A stretch of DNA of 64,000 nt from Wolinella sp052170135 (GTDB lineage: Bacteria; Campylobacterota; Campylobacteria; Campylobacterales; Helicobacteraceae): positions 11,542 through 75,541 of the forward strand of contig JBQNBC010000009.1 of NCBI GenBank assembly GCA_052170135.1, read 5' to 3'. Below, piece by piece: positions 25,906-34,023 of this stretch (position 1 is its first letter; each line of letters opens with the position of its first letter). Below the pieces are notes generated by a model. It worked only from the letters and a program-made list of their open reading frames with translations, did not search any database and was not told the origin of the DNA. A program made the translations under genes and the position numbers.

Positions 25906-26115
25906 ATGAAACTAAATATAAATGGCGAGATAAAGAGTTTTGAGCTAGAGAGCTTGAGTGTGGCTGAGTTGCTTGTATTGGAGGCTGTAAAGCTACCAGA
26001 GATGGTCTCGATACAGTTAAACGATGAGTTTTTACGGCAGGGTGAGTATGCTAGCAAGAATCTAAATGATGGCGATGTGATTAACTTTTTATATTTCATG
26101 GGAGGTAGAGCATGA
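25906..26115 (+). CDS. hcyS: ThiS-like sulfur carrier protein (HcyS type)
   Basis: A 69-residue ubiquitin-fold sulfur carrier, intact. It begins MKLNINGEIKSFELESLSVAELL and ends with the carrier Gly-Gly pair followed by two extra residues: FMGGRA. In Wolinella succinogenes such a carrier is trimmed by a JAMM peptidase (HcyD) to expose Gly-Gly, adenylated by HcyF, and turned into a thiocarboxylate that gives its sulfur to MetY for homocysteine. I chose the ATG at 25906 (6 bases from AAGGAG) over the one at 25903. Its stop overlaps the start of the hcyF remnant (GCATGA). Since hcyF and metY are broken, its original role must be lost, unless another E1-like enzyme serves it. Confidence 0.85.
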   Translation: MKLNINGEIKSFELESLSVAELLVLEAVKLPEMVSIQLNDEFLRQGEYASKNLNDGDVINFLYFMGGRA

Positions 26116-26920
26116 GAGAATTTATCAATGAGGAGCTAGAGTGATATTCGTGTCATATAATCTTAGAAGAGGTTGGAATCGAGGGTCAACAAAGGATTTT
26201 GAAATCAAAAGTCATGATAATTGGCGCGGGTGGGCTTGGCTTACCAGTGATGCTATATCTAGCCGCAGCTGGCGCAGGAGAGATAGGAATCGCAGATGGA
26301 GATGTGGTAGATAGGAGCAACTTGCAACGACAAGTAATTCATACTACCGATGAGATAGGGGTCGCAAAGATGGAATCGGCACGTAGAAAGATTAAAGCGA
26401 TAAATCCAAATATTCGCGTAGAGACGCATCAGAGCATGCTGATTCCAGAAAATATACTAAAAATCATCGAGCCGTATGATTTTGTGATTGATGGGACTGA
26501 TAATTTTGCGGCGAAATTCCTAATAAATGATGCATGTGTGATGGCTAATAAACCCTATTCGCACGGCTGGATTCTCCGATTTGCAGGGCAGAGCATGACT
26601 ATAAAGCATCATTAGCACGTGCTATGCATGCGTGTTTGATGCGCCACCTCCAGCTGGTGTTGTGCCCACATTCTCTAGTGCCGGGATTTAGGAGCGGTGG
26701 CGGGCATGTTAGGTACTATACAAGCTACAGAGGTGTTGAAAGTGATAACAGGAGTTGGTGAACCACTCTATAATCGCTTACTTAGCTTTGATGCAAAGAG
26801 CATGAATTTCCGCACAGTAAAGCGCTCACAAAGAATCCAAGATGTCTCGTCTGTGGCGAAGGTGTTGTTCCTAGGCTTGGAGACTATGAAAATCCATTTT
26901 ATGAGGTGAAGCATGCTTAG
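26112..26920 (+). pseudogene. hcyF: Carrier-activating E1-like enzyme (HcyF/MoeB family), broken
   Basis: Remnant of a ThiF/MoeB-type adenylyltransferase that would activate HcyS. The reading MREFINEELE meets TGA where YSRH-type relatives have Arg (CGA expected), and the next Arg is Cys (TGT). After this the frame is open: KVMIIGAGGLGLPVMLYLAAAGAG (ATP loop), DGDVVDRSNLQRQVIH, DGTDNFAAKFLINDAC. Near 26610 come further frameshifts and a stop; the CYAC zinc pair is still visible in another frame (about 26618), and the CLVC zinc pair near the end in a third. The N-terminal stop, mid-gene stop and at least three frameshifts make it inactive. Confidence 0.92.
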
Positions 26921-27308
26921 AATTTCTAGGAATCTCATCGATGAGATTATAAATCATGCGCTAAGGGATAAGCCTATTGAGGCGTGTGGTTATGTCGCGG
27001 GAGTTGATGGCGAAGTCAAGCGCCTGTTTCCGATGAGAAATGTTGATGCGAGCGAGGAGCATTTTAGCTTTGACCCAGCCGAGCAGCTTGAGGCATTTAA
27101 ATGCGCCCAAAGCGATGGTTTGCGGCTAATTGGCTGCTATCACTCACACCCAGAGACGCCAGCACGCCCTTCAGAGGAGGATATACGGCTAGCTTATGAT
27201 TCCGCTCTTAGCTATCTAATCGTCTCTTTGGCTGGAGGGATACCGATTCTTAAGTCGTTTAAAATCAAAGATGGAGTTGCGATTCCAGAAGATATAGAGG
27301 TTATATAA
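26913..27308 (+). CDS. hcyD: JAMM/Mpn+ metallopeptidase (HcyD type)
   Basis: A 131-residue zinc peptidase of the JAB/MPN family, intact. The motif is complete: E23 (IEACGY), H77 and H79 (YHSHP), S87 and D90 (PSEED). In W. succinogenes the homologue removes the C-terminal cap from the HcyS carrier; Mec of Mycobacterium does the same for CysO. Its ATG overlaps the end of hcyF, so it was translated with that gene. Its expected substrate, the HcyS-type carrier with the GGRA end, lies about 800 bases upstream. Confidence 0.88.
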   Translation: MLRISRNLIDEIINHALRDKPIEACGYVAGVDGEVKRLFPMRNVDASEEHFSFDPAEQLEAFKCAQSDGLRLIGCYHSHPETPARPSEEDIRLAYDSALSYLIVSLAGGIPILKSFKIKDGVAIPEDIEVI

Positions 27309-27311
27309 AAT

Positions 27312-27673
27312 ATGAGCAATTATTCAATTTCAGCTTCTGTGGCGGATGATTTTCAGGTTTTTGCAGAGTCATACTGATTTTTTGACAGGGAGAAACGCGA
27401 CCCCCTTAATTTAAGACAATTCGTGTTCCATTTGGGATTTATGAGCAGCGAGAGAGTGATACATACGTGGTGCGTGTCAAGCTCGCAGGTGTGATTATCA
27501 CTCCTGTTCAGCTTTTAGCTCTAGCAGATCTTGCAGATAGGTTTGCCAAGCCTCATTTGCACGTTACCACACGCGCAGGTGTGCAGTTGCGCTATGCGCG
27601 ATTACATGCTTGTCATGCAATACAATAAGAATCTAAGTCGCTCAATCTCTCTCGTATTGAAAAGATGAAATAG
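27312..27673 (+). pseudogene. Sulfite/nitrite reductase-type protein, broken remnant
   Basis: Start of a sulfite reductase haemoprotein-type gene. After MSNYSISASVADDF the frame meets TGA, and the recognisable part lies in another frame: RVPFGIYEQRESDTYVVRVKLAG, ITPVQLLALADLADRFAK and LHVTTRAGVQLRYARL, the substrate-binding ferredoxin-like part of the family. It then stops (TAA near 27626). The sirohaem and 4Fe-4S cysteine motifs are not found, so most of the gene is lost. It would have supplied sulfide for the HcyS thiocarboxylate. Confidence 0.75.
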
Positions 27674-28000
27674 GCACGATAGGAATCTTTTTTAAATGAG
27701 TTTGTCAGCTCAATAAGAAGAATTCTACTATAGCTATTGCATCAAAGTAGTTAAGCCGTAGGGTTATCTCACGACCTGCTATGTATGGCTGATTATGTGC
27801 AAGATAGCACGGCTAAGAGCTCGATGCTCTCACAAAGAACTATAGGCGGCGTGGCTTTGTTGGGGTGGGCGATGAGGTTAAGAAGCTCACTGATGTATCT
27901 CACAGGCTTGATAAGATATTGCTAGGTAATAAGCACTTGTCATAATTTCAGCTTTAATAGTGGCGATTGATTGTTAAGATTCTCGCCTCAATAAAATTTT
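27674..28000. other. Degraded sequence between the reductase remnant and yedF
   Basis: No intact gene. A short open stretch near 27830-27945 reads GFVGVGDEVKKLTDVSHRLDKILLGNK, which looks protein-like and may be the tail of the lost reductase or of another gene. I could not assign it to a family. Confidence 0.35.
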
Positions 28001-28011
28001 AAGGAGATAAA

Positions 28012-28617
28012 ATGATTGACGTGCGGAATCTAGGTTGCCCTGAGCCCGTGGTTAAAACCAAAAAAGCCCTTGATGCAATCAGTGATGGGGTTATAGAAGT
28101 GCTAGGAAATAGCGAAAGCTCGAAGGCGAATATTATGCGCTTTGCCGAAAATAGTGGCCTTTGTGCGAAGTTAGAGGAGCGAGAAGGCAACGAGTATTTA
28201 ATCACAATTGCAAAAGGCTACTCATGCGATAGCGTAAATGCTAGTGCAAAGTGTGAAGCAAGCAACAAAGGCAACAAGAATGGAAAAGTGCTTTTTGTAA
28301 AGAGCGATTCTATTGGCGATGATAATGAATTAGGTCGTAATCTCGTGCGTGGATTCTTAAAAACACTACTTAGCACAAACACTCTTCCTGCAAAAATTAT
28401 TTTTGTAAATCGTGGTGTGTTTTTGACGACAAAGAGCGAAAATGAGGCGACAATAGTTGACTTGCTAGAGCTTGAAAAGCGTGGAGTAGAGATATTTTCA
28501 TGTGGCGCATGCCTTGAGTTTTACTCGCTTGTAAGTGAGCTTAAGGTGGGTAGGATCGGTAATGCACTAGAGACGCTAAACACGCTTTTAGATAGTGATG
28601 GCACTATATCTTTGTAA
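28012..28617 (+). CDS. yedF: YedF-type sulfurtransferase-like protein (TusA + DsrE-like)
   Basis: A 201-residue two-part protein. The N-terminal TusA domain has the sulfur-carrying cysteine in NLGCPEPVVKTKKAL (C9). The C-terminal DsrE/F-like domain has GVEIFSCGACLEFY, with paired cysteines near 163-166. Such proteins are annotated as sulfurtransferase-like selenium-metabolism protein YedF. AAGGAGATAAA precedes the ATG. It is intact just after the decayed sulfur genes, suggesting that its task (sulfur or selenium relay) is separate from homocysteine synthesis. The exact partner is unknown. Confidence 0.85.
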   Translation: MIDVRNLGCPEPVVKTKKALDAISDGVIEVLGNSESSKANIMRFAENSGLCAKLEEREGNEYLITIAKGYSCDSVNASAKCEASNKGNKNGKVLFVKSDSIGDDNELGRNLVRGFLKTLLSTNTLPAKIIFVNRGVFLTTKSENEATIVDLLELEKRGVEIFSCGACLEFYSLVSELKVGRIGNALETLNTLLDSDGTISL

Positions 28618-28624
28618 AACTTTT

Positions 28625-28653
28625 GGGAATCTACTTGATGGATTCCCTCTTTC
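28625..28653 (+). terminator. Putative terminator of yedF
   Basis: GGGAATC (28625-28631) pairs with GATTCCC (28641-28647) over a 9-base loop, followed by TCTTTCT. It begins 8 bases after the yedF stop and fits a weak rho-independent terminator. Confidence 0.55.
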
Positions 28654-28763
28654 TAAAGCTTGCTATCTGTAGATAATCACACAGAGAATCAAAGACACTT
28701 AATTTAAAAACTCGTACTTTTGTAGTAAAATCGCCCATTTTACCAACCTCAAGGAGCGTAGCT

Positions 28764-29039
28764 ATGTTTCCTTTTAGCGATGATGATTTACTAAAGCCAG
28801 TTGAGCGTGTGCTTGAGAAAGTGCGCCCGATGTTAGCACTTGATGGTGGCGATGTGTCGCTAGTGGGTATTGCCGTACCGAAAGTCTATGTGAGGCTAGA
28901 GGGTGCTTGTAAGGGCTGTGCGAGTAGCACAATCACGCTAAAGCACGGAATCGAAAAGCAGATGCGACTTGAGATACATCCTGAGATAGAGATCATTAGT
29001 GTCCCGCATGGCATGGAGAGTCAATGGAGAAGTCTATAA
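28764..29039 (+). CDS. nfu: NifU C-terminal-like iron-sulfur scaffold (Nfu)
   Basis: A 91-residue Nfu-type protein that carries iron-sulfur clusters to target proteins. The cluster-binding pair is C49-x2-C52 in EGACKGCASSTITLKHGIE. LALDGGDVSLV (about 24-34) is also typical. The next gene starts 16 bases before its stop. The nfu / unknown / murE order matches H. pylori, where nfu is annotated as NifU-like. Confidence 0.93.
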   Translation: MFPFSDDDLLKPVERVLEKVRPMLALDGGDVSLVGIAVPKVYVRLEGACKGCASSTITLKHGIEKQMRLEIHPEIEIISVPHGMESQWRSL

Positions 29040-29614
29040 AAAAGAGACGCTTGCAGTCGCTAAAACTAAAGGCGGAGCAGGACTATTTAGAGGGTAGATA
29101 TGACGAGTCGACTCACTCTTATTCGCGCGTATTACTAGAGCGTTCGGAGGACTTAGAGTCGCGCGTTGGACTACTTCTGGCGGATATGGCGCTGGATCAC
29201 GAGGAAGAATCACGTGCTCTATACGACTACTATCAGTTGTTAAAGCGTCAGCACGAAGACAAGGCACATAAAATGATGCTAGAGTTGGTCGAGAGCGTAG
29301 ATGGAAATCTAAGCGAAGTCACAGCGATGGTAAATGCCTTTAATGGCGTTGCTGCTGATGTGATTAAGGGTGTTTTATATAGTGATTTTAAAAAATTTGT
29401 CGAGAATCGAGGTAACTTTAAGCTTGCATTTGAAGATTTGATGTTCAGTAGCAAGATAATCATAAAAAGCAAGGATGAGTTTTTGGAATTTATCGATTCT
29501 CTTATCGAAAATGGCTTTCAAGAAACCGCGCTAAACTATCTTGAGACAGCCGGTTCTGGGCTTATCCATGAGCCACGATTTCAGAGACTATATCAAAAGG
29601 CGACAGGGCGATGA
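29024..29614 (+). CDS. Unknown conserved protein between nfu and murE
   Basis: A 196-residue helical, charged protein with no signal peptide or membrane segment. It starts with a Lys-rich stretch (MEKSIKKRRLQSLKLKAEQ) and then shows TPR-like helical pairs (YLEGRYDESTHSYSRVLLE, RVGLLLADMAL). It overlaps nfu at its start and murE at its end (ATGA), so all three are co-translated. A gene in the same position is present in H. pylori. No function can be stated; the TPR-like start suggests a protein-binding role. Confidence 0.8.
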   Translation: MEKSIKKRRLQSLKLKAEQDYLEGRYDESTHSYSRVLLERSEDLESRVGLLLADMALDHEEESRALYDYYQLLKRQHEDKAHKMMLELVESVDGNLSEVTAMVNAFNGVAADVIKGVLYSDFKKFVENRGNFKLAFEDLMFSSKIIIKSKDEFLEFIDSLIENGFQETALNYLETAGSGLIHEPRFQRLYQKATGR

Positions 29615-30924
29615 GAGTGGCTTGCAATGGTTTTGACTTTGGCTATATTACAGATGATTCTCGTGAGTGCAGTGAGCATGGAGCGTTTTTACTTACGCAA
29701 AGCTCTTCTAAATATATGGAGCAGGCGAAAAATCTAGGTTGTAAAACTTTCTTAAAACCTAGTGATTTGCGAGAGTTTTTGCAAGTGGATTTGCCAATAG
29801 TTGGAGTTACTGGGACAAACGGCAAAACCACAACAAGCGCGGCGATATATTCGATTCTTCTTGATATGGGATATAAAGTCGCGCTTTTAGGGACGCGCGG
29901 ATTCTTTATGAATGATGTGCAGATAGAGCCAAAAGGGTTGACAACGCCACCGCTTCTTGAAGTATACGAGAGAATCGATCGTGCAAGTAGAGCTGGATGC
30001 GACTTTTTTATTATGGAGGTGAGCTCACACGCGATAGATCAAGGAAGAATCGAGGGACTTAATTTTGCGCTTAAAATCCTCACAAATATTACAAGTGACC
30101 ATCTAGACTATCATAAAACTATCGAACACTATATTGCGACGAAAAATTCATTTTTTAGCGATGAGACACCAAAGCTTATAAATAGAGATGAGCCGCGTGC
30201 TAGATTTAATGCCAAAAACGCCCTTAGCTATGGTGTTGAGAATCGCGCTAGCTATGGCATTAAAGCATATTCCCTAAGTGGCGGAATCACCGCCCAGTTG
30301 GCATTTATAGAGGAGCACTCCACGCTTAATTCCCCGCTTTTTGGCAAGCACAATTTATATAACATTTTAGCTGCGATAGCAGCGACGCATATGTTAAGTG
30401 GTAAGAAGCTAGCCGATATTTGCGCGCTTGCAGAAAATTTTGGTGGCGTAGAGGGGCGCATGGAGCGCGTCTGTGAGGAGCCACTTATTATCGTTGATTT
30501 CGCTCATACCGAAGATGGAATGAAGCAAGTTTTTGAGTCGTTTCCGCATACTGATATTGTTGTGCTTTTTGGTGCTGGTGGCGATAGAGATAGGAGTAAA
30601 CGCCCAAAAATGGGTGCGGTAGCAGAACGATACGCCAAGAGAATCTATCTAACAAGCGATAATCCACGTAGCGAGAATCCAGATGAAATAATTAATGAGA
30701 TAGCAAGTGGGATTTTAAATAGCGCAAAGTGCGTACGTGAGAGCGACAGAGTCGTAGCTATAGAGCGTGCCGTGTGCGATATGCGCGATGGTGAGGTGCT
30801 ATTAGTGCTAGGCAAAGGCGATGAAGCGGAGCAGATAATAGGCACTCAAAAAATAAAAATGAAAGATAGAGATAGTGTTTTGCACGCGTTAGAGTTGCGC
30901 AAGACCAAGATATTGCAGTCGTAA
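29611..30924 (+). CDS. murE: UDP-MurNAc-L-Ala-D-Glu:meso-diaminopimelate ligase
   Basis: Adds meso-diaminopimelate in peptidoglycan precursor synthesis. The ATP loop is GVTGTNGKTTTSA (near 67-79). The DNPRSENP element (about 351-358) is the meso-diaminopimelate-recognition motif that separates MurE of Gram-negative bacteria from lysine-adding ones. VSSHAIDQGR and TNITSDHLDYH are also clear. The 437 residues are somewhat shorter than the E. coli enzyme because of a shortened N-terminal domain, as in relatives. Confidence 0.96.
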   Translation: MRVACNGFDFGYITDDSRECSEHGAFLLTQSSSKYMEQAKNLGCKTFLKPSDLREFLQVDLPIVGVTGTNGKTTTSAAIYSILLDMGYKVALLGTRGFFMNDVQIEPKGLTTPPLLEVYERIDRASRAGCDFFIMEVSSHAIDQGRIEGLNFALKILTNITSDHLDYHKTIEHYIATKNSFFSDETPKLINRDEPRARFNAKNALSYGVENRASYGIKAYSLSGGITAQLAFIEEHSTLNSPLFGKHNLYNILAAIAATHMLSGKKLADICALAENFGGVEGRMERVCEEPLIIVDFAHTEDGMKQVFESFPHTDIVVLFGAGGDRDRSKRPKMGAVAERYAKRIYLTSDNPRSENPDEIINEIASGILNSAKCVRESDRVVAIERAVCDMRDGEVLLVLGKGDEAEQIIGTQKIKMKDRDSVLHALELRKTKILQS

Positions 30925-31233
30925 ACTCGCGATAATTCTCTATATTTGCGCTGATTCTTGATGATAGCATTTTGTTTGAGTTGGATTATTGTTTGATATC
31001 TGGCTTTTTGGAATATCTTTTTAAGCTCAAGGTGGAGGTGAAAGACAAACCTTCTGATGTAAGTGACGCTTAGGTTTATCTATCGGTCATGTGATGACCG
31101 TAATCCATGAGTGAAATCGTATATGTTTTTTGATGATAGACAAAGCTATAAGATTGCATAGGCATTAGTTTAGCTTTGCGGTATCTTGTGCTCATAAAGC
31201 TTAGTTTGTCTTTGAGTAAATTTTAGACTTTAC
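30925..31233. other. Gene-free structured stretch between murE and icd
   Basis: No open frame can be supported. A perfect hairpin CGGTCAT-GTG-ATGACCG lies at 31084-31100 without a T run. Longer inverted segments AGACAAAGCT (about 31137) and AGCTTAGTTTGTCT (about 31197) could fold the region. A non-coding RNA is possible but I cannot name one. Confidence 0.35.
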
Positions 31234-31275
31234 GCACGTAAGAATCTAGCGATAGATTCTTACGTGCTGTTTTTA
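31234..31275. terminator. Strong 15-bp hairpin between murE and icd
   Basis: A perfect 15-bp stem (31234-31248 with 31253-31267) closes a 4-base GCGA loop. On the plus strand TGTTTTTAC follows, a T run as in an intrinsic terminator; on the minus strand, where icd ends at 31273, the T run is absent. It may end icd as a simple stem, or end a rightward transcript. Each arm contains AGAATC/GATTCT. Confidence 0.7.
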
Positions 31276-32565
31276 CATTCTTTTAATCATCTCATCGGCG
31301 AATGTTGAGCATGAGACTTCTTTTGCCCCATCCATTAATCTCGCGAAATCATACGTTACGTTTTTTGACTCGATTGTCTTTTGCATTGATTTCACAATTA
31401 GGTCAGCCGCCTCCACCCAGCCCATGTGGCGTAGCATCATCTCAGCGCTTAGAATGAGCGAGCCTGGATTTACTTTGTCTTGTCCTGCGTATTTTGGTGC
31501 GGTGCCATGAGTAGCTTCAAACATGGCAATAGTGTCGTTTAGATTTGCTCCAGGCGCGATTCCGATACCTCCTACCATAGCTGCGAGCGCATCAGAGATA
31601 TAGTCTCCATTTAGGTTCATTGTCGCGATGACATCATACTCGGCAGGACGGAGGAGAATTTGTTGCAAAAATGCATCGGCAATTACATCTTTAATTGTAA
31701 TTATCCTGCCTGTTTTTGGATTCTTAAACTCGCACCACGGACCATCTCCAATCTCTTTTGCGCCAAATTCACGCTTGGCTAACTCGTATCCCCATTTCAT
31801 AAATCCACCTTCGGTGAATTTCATAATATTGCCTTTGTGTACAAGCGTGACGGAGTTGCGGTCATTTTCAATTGCGTACTCAATCGCACGTCTAATTAGT
31901 CGTTCGCTACCATCTTGGCTCACTGGTTTGATTCCTATCGCGCTTGATTCTGGGAAGCGTATTTTTTTGATACCCATCTCATTCTGGAGGAATTCAATCA
32001 CTTTTTTTGCCTCTTTGCTACGCGCGCTAAATTCGATCCCAGCGTAGATATCTTCGCTATTTTCGCGATATATGACCATATCGACTTTGTTTGGCTCTTT
32101 AACTGGGCTTGGGCTACCATACCAGCGCACTGGACGGAGACAGACATATAGATCTAGCATTTGGCGGAGTGCGACGTTTAAACTACGGAAACCTTCGCCA
32201 ACTGGTGTTGTGAGTGGACCTTTTATCGAAACTTTGAAGTAGTTGATAGCATCGATTGTATCTGGAAGTAGCCATTGCTCCATCGGTGAGAGGCTGGATT
32301 CTTCTTTGAATTTATTAAAACACTTCTCTCCAGTAAAAACCTCATACCATACGATTTTTCGTGCCCCATTGTATGCTTTTTGCACGGCTGCATCCACGAC
32401 CTTTTTCATCGCTGGTGTAATGTCAACCCCAATTCCATCGCCTTCAATGTATGGAATTACAGGATTATTTGGGATGTGTAGCGTGCCATCTTTGTTGATG
32501 CTAATAGCCTCGCCATCATCAGGAATCGGGAGGAATCGTGGGTTATAGCCTTCAAACTTTGCCAT
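31273..32565 (-). CDS. icd: Isocitrate dehydrogenase (NADP-type)
   Basis: Oxidises isocitrate to 2-oxoglutarate in the partial citric-acid cycle of this group. The 430-residue protein shows IPYIEGDGIGVDITPAM near the start, GEGFRSLNVALRQ (substrate Ser/Arg region), IYRENSEDIYAGIE and GTAPKYAGQDKVNPGS near the end. I chose the ATG at 32565, which follows AAGGAGCAGAC; an in-frame ATG 14 codons earlier lacks a site. It is divergent from gltA across about 170 bases, a pair also known in H. pylori. Confidence 0.96.
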   Translation of the reverse strand: MAKFEGYNPRFLPIPDDGEAISINKDGTLHIPNNPVIPYIEGDGIGVDITPAMKKVVDAAVQKAYNGARKIVWYEVFTGEKCFNKFKEESSLSPMEQWLLPDTIDAINYFKVSIKGPLTTPVGEGFRSLNVALRQMLDLYVCLRPVRWYGSPSPVKEPNKVDMVIYRENSEDIYAGIEFSARSKEAKKVIEFLQNEMGIKKIRFPESSAIGIKPVSQDGSERLIRRAIEYAIENDRNSVTLVHKGNIMKFTEGGFMKWGYELAKREFGAKEIGDGPWCEFKNPKTGRIITIKDVIADAFLQQILLRPAEYDVIATMNLNGDYISDALAAMVGGIGIAPGANLNDTIAMFEATHGTAPKYAGQDKVNPGSLILSAEMMLRHMGWVEAADLIVKSMQKTIESKNVTYDFARLMDGAKEVSCSTFADEMIKRM

Positions 32566-32732
32566 GTCTGCTCCTTGTTTTATGAATTTTCGACAAAAGT
32601 TTATCAAGATTCCAAGACTAATCTAAAAAAAGAAGAATCTAATACCAAAAACATCGTCGATTCCTAGCTTTCAGCGGAATATTGCAAAAAAACAAATATA
32701 CTTAAGAAAATTTTTAAGCAAGGAGTTGCGCG

Positions 32733-34001
32733 ATGGGGACAGTAACGCTGATCAATAACGAAACTGGCGAAAAGTTTGAATTTGAGCTTTTGGAGCCTAC
32801 TCGCGGACCAAAGCTGATTGATTTTTCAAAGTTTTACGAGACTACGGGCATGTTTACGTATGACCCAGGGTATAGCTCTACTGCTAGTTGCAAATCCGAG
32901 ATTAGCTTTGTTGATGGCAAGGCTGGAAAGCTTATCTATTTTGGGCATCCTATAGAGGAGCTGGTTGAGAAGTATAAATTTGTAGATGTGATTAAACTTT
33001 TAATCGGCAATGGTTATATTTTCCCAACGCGCGAAGAATCGCAAGCTTTTGAGCGCGAGCTTGTTCACCGTTCTTTTATTCATGAGGGCTTGAGAAAAAT
33101 CATCGACGCATTCCCAAGTGGCGCACACCCAATGGCAAACCTCTCCTCGTCAGTTGCATCGCTTTCTACTTTTTACTTTAATCATATTGATGCGGATTAT
33201 GAATCAGAATCACAGACAATGGCACGGAGAATTATCTCAAAAATGCCAACGCTAGCTGCATTTGCTTATCGTAGCTCGGCTGGCTTGCCTTTTGTCTATC
33301 CTGATGCTGAGCGTGGCTACGTGGAAAACTTTCTCTATATGATGCGTGCATTGCCACATGGCAAGCTAAAAGAGGAGATCACGCAGCTTGAAATCGATGC
33401 ACTTGATACTATTTTTATGCTTCATGCCGATCATGGACAAAATGCCTCAACAACAACCGTTCGGAATGTAACCACAACCGGTGTACATCCATATGCTGCG
33501 TTATCTGCTGGTCTCTCAGCACTATGGGGCAAGGCGCATGGTGGGGCAAATGAGTCCGTCATGGATCAGCTTGAGATGATTGGTGATGTGAAAAATATTC
33601 CAAATTACATTGCAAAAGCAAAAGATAAAAACGATCCATTCCGCTTGATGGGCTTTGGGCATCGCGTCTATAAAAGCTATGATCCGCGCGCTAGGATTCT
33701 CAAAACTTTAAAAGATAACCTTGATAAAAAGGGCGTAAAGATGAATCAGCGACTTGTGGAAATAGCCGAAGGAATCGAAGAGATAGCAACAAAAGATGAC
33801 TATTTCTTATCTAGAAATCTCTATCCAAATGTCGATTTCTACTCTGGTATTATTTTAACTGCTCTAAATATTCCTAAAAATATGTTTACGCCGATTTTTG
33901 CGATCGGTAGGATGCCAGGCTGGTGTGCACAAATATTGGAGCTTTTACAAGATTCAAATATGAGAATTACACGTCCGCGACAGATGTATATTGGTAAATA
34001 A
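32733..34001 (+). CDS. gltA: Citrate synthase
   Basis: Joins acetyl-CoA and oxaloacetate to citrate. The catalytic residues are near His269 (AHGGANE), His310 (GFGHRVYKSYDPRA) and Asp368 (NVDFYSG). Length is 422. AAGGAGTT precedes the ATG. The divergent icd on the other strand suggests shared control of the two cycle steps. The downstream DAHP synthase gene follows closely. Confidence 0.97.
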   Translation: MGTVTLINNETGEKFEFELLEPTRGPKLIDFSKFYETTGMFTYDPGYSSTASCKSEISFVDGKAGKLIYFGHPIEELVEKYKFVDVIKLLIGNGYIFPTREESQAFERELVHRSFIHEGLRKIIDAFPSGAHPMANLSSSVASLSTFYFNHIDADYESESQTMARRIISKMPTLAAFAYRSSAGLPFVYPDAERGYVENFLYMMRALPHGKLKEEITQLEIDALDTIFMLHADHGQNASTTTVRNVTTTGVHPYAALSAGLSALWGKAHGGANESVMDQLEMIGDVKNIPNYIAKAKDKNDPFRLMGFGHRVYKSYDPRARILKTLKDNLDKKGVKMNQRLVEIAEGIEEIATKDDYFLSRNLYPNVDFYSGIILTALNIPKNMFTPIFAIGRMPGWCAQILELLQDSNMRITRPRQMYIGK

Positions 34002-34023
34002 AATTGAAGAATCGGAGAGAGTA

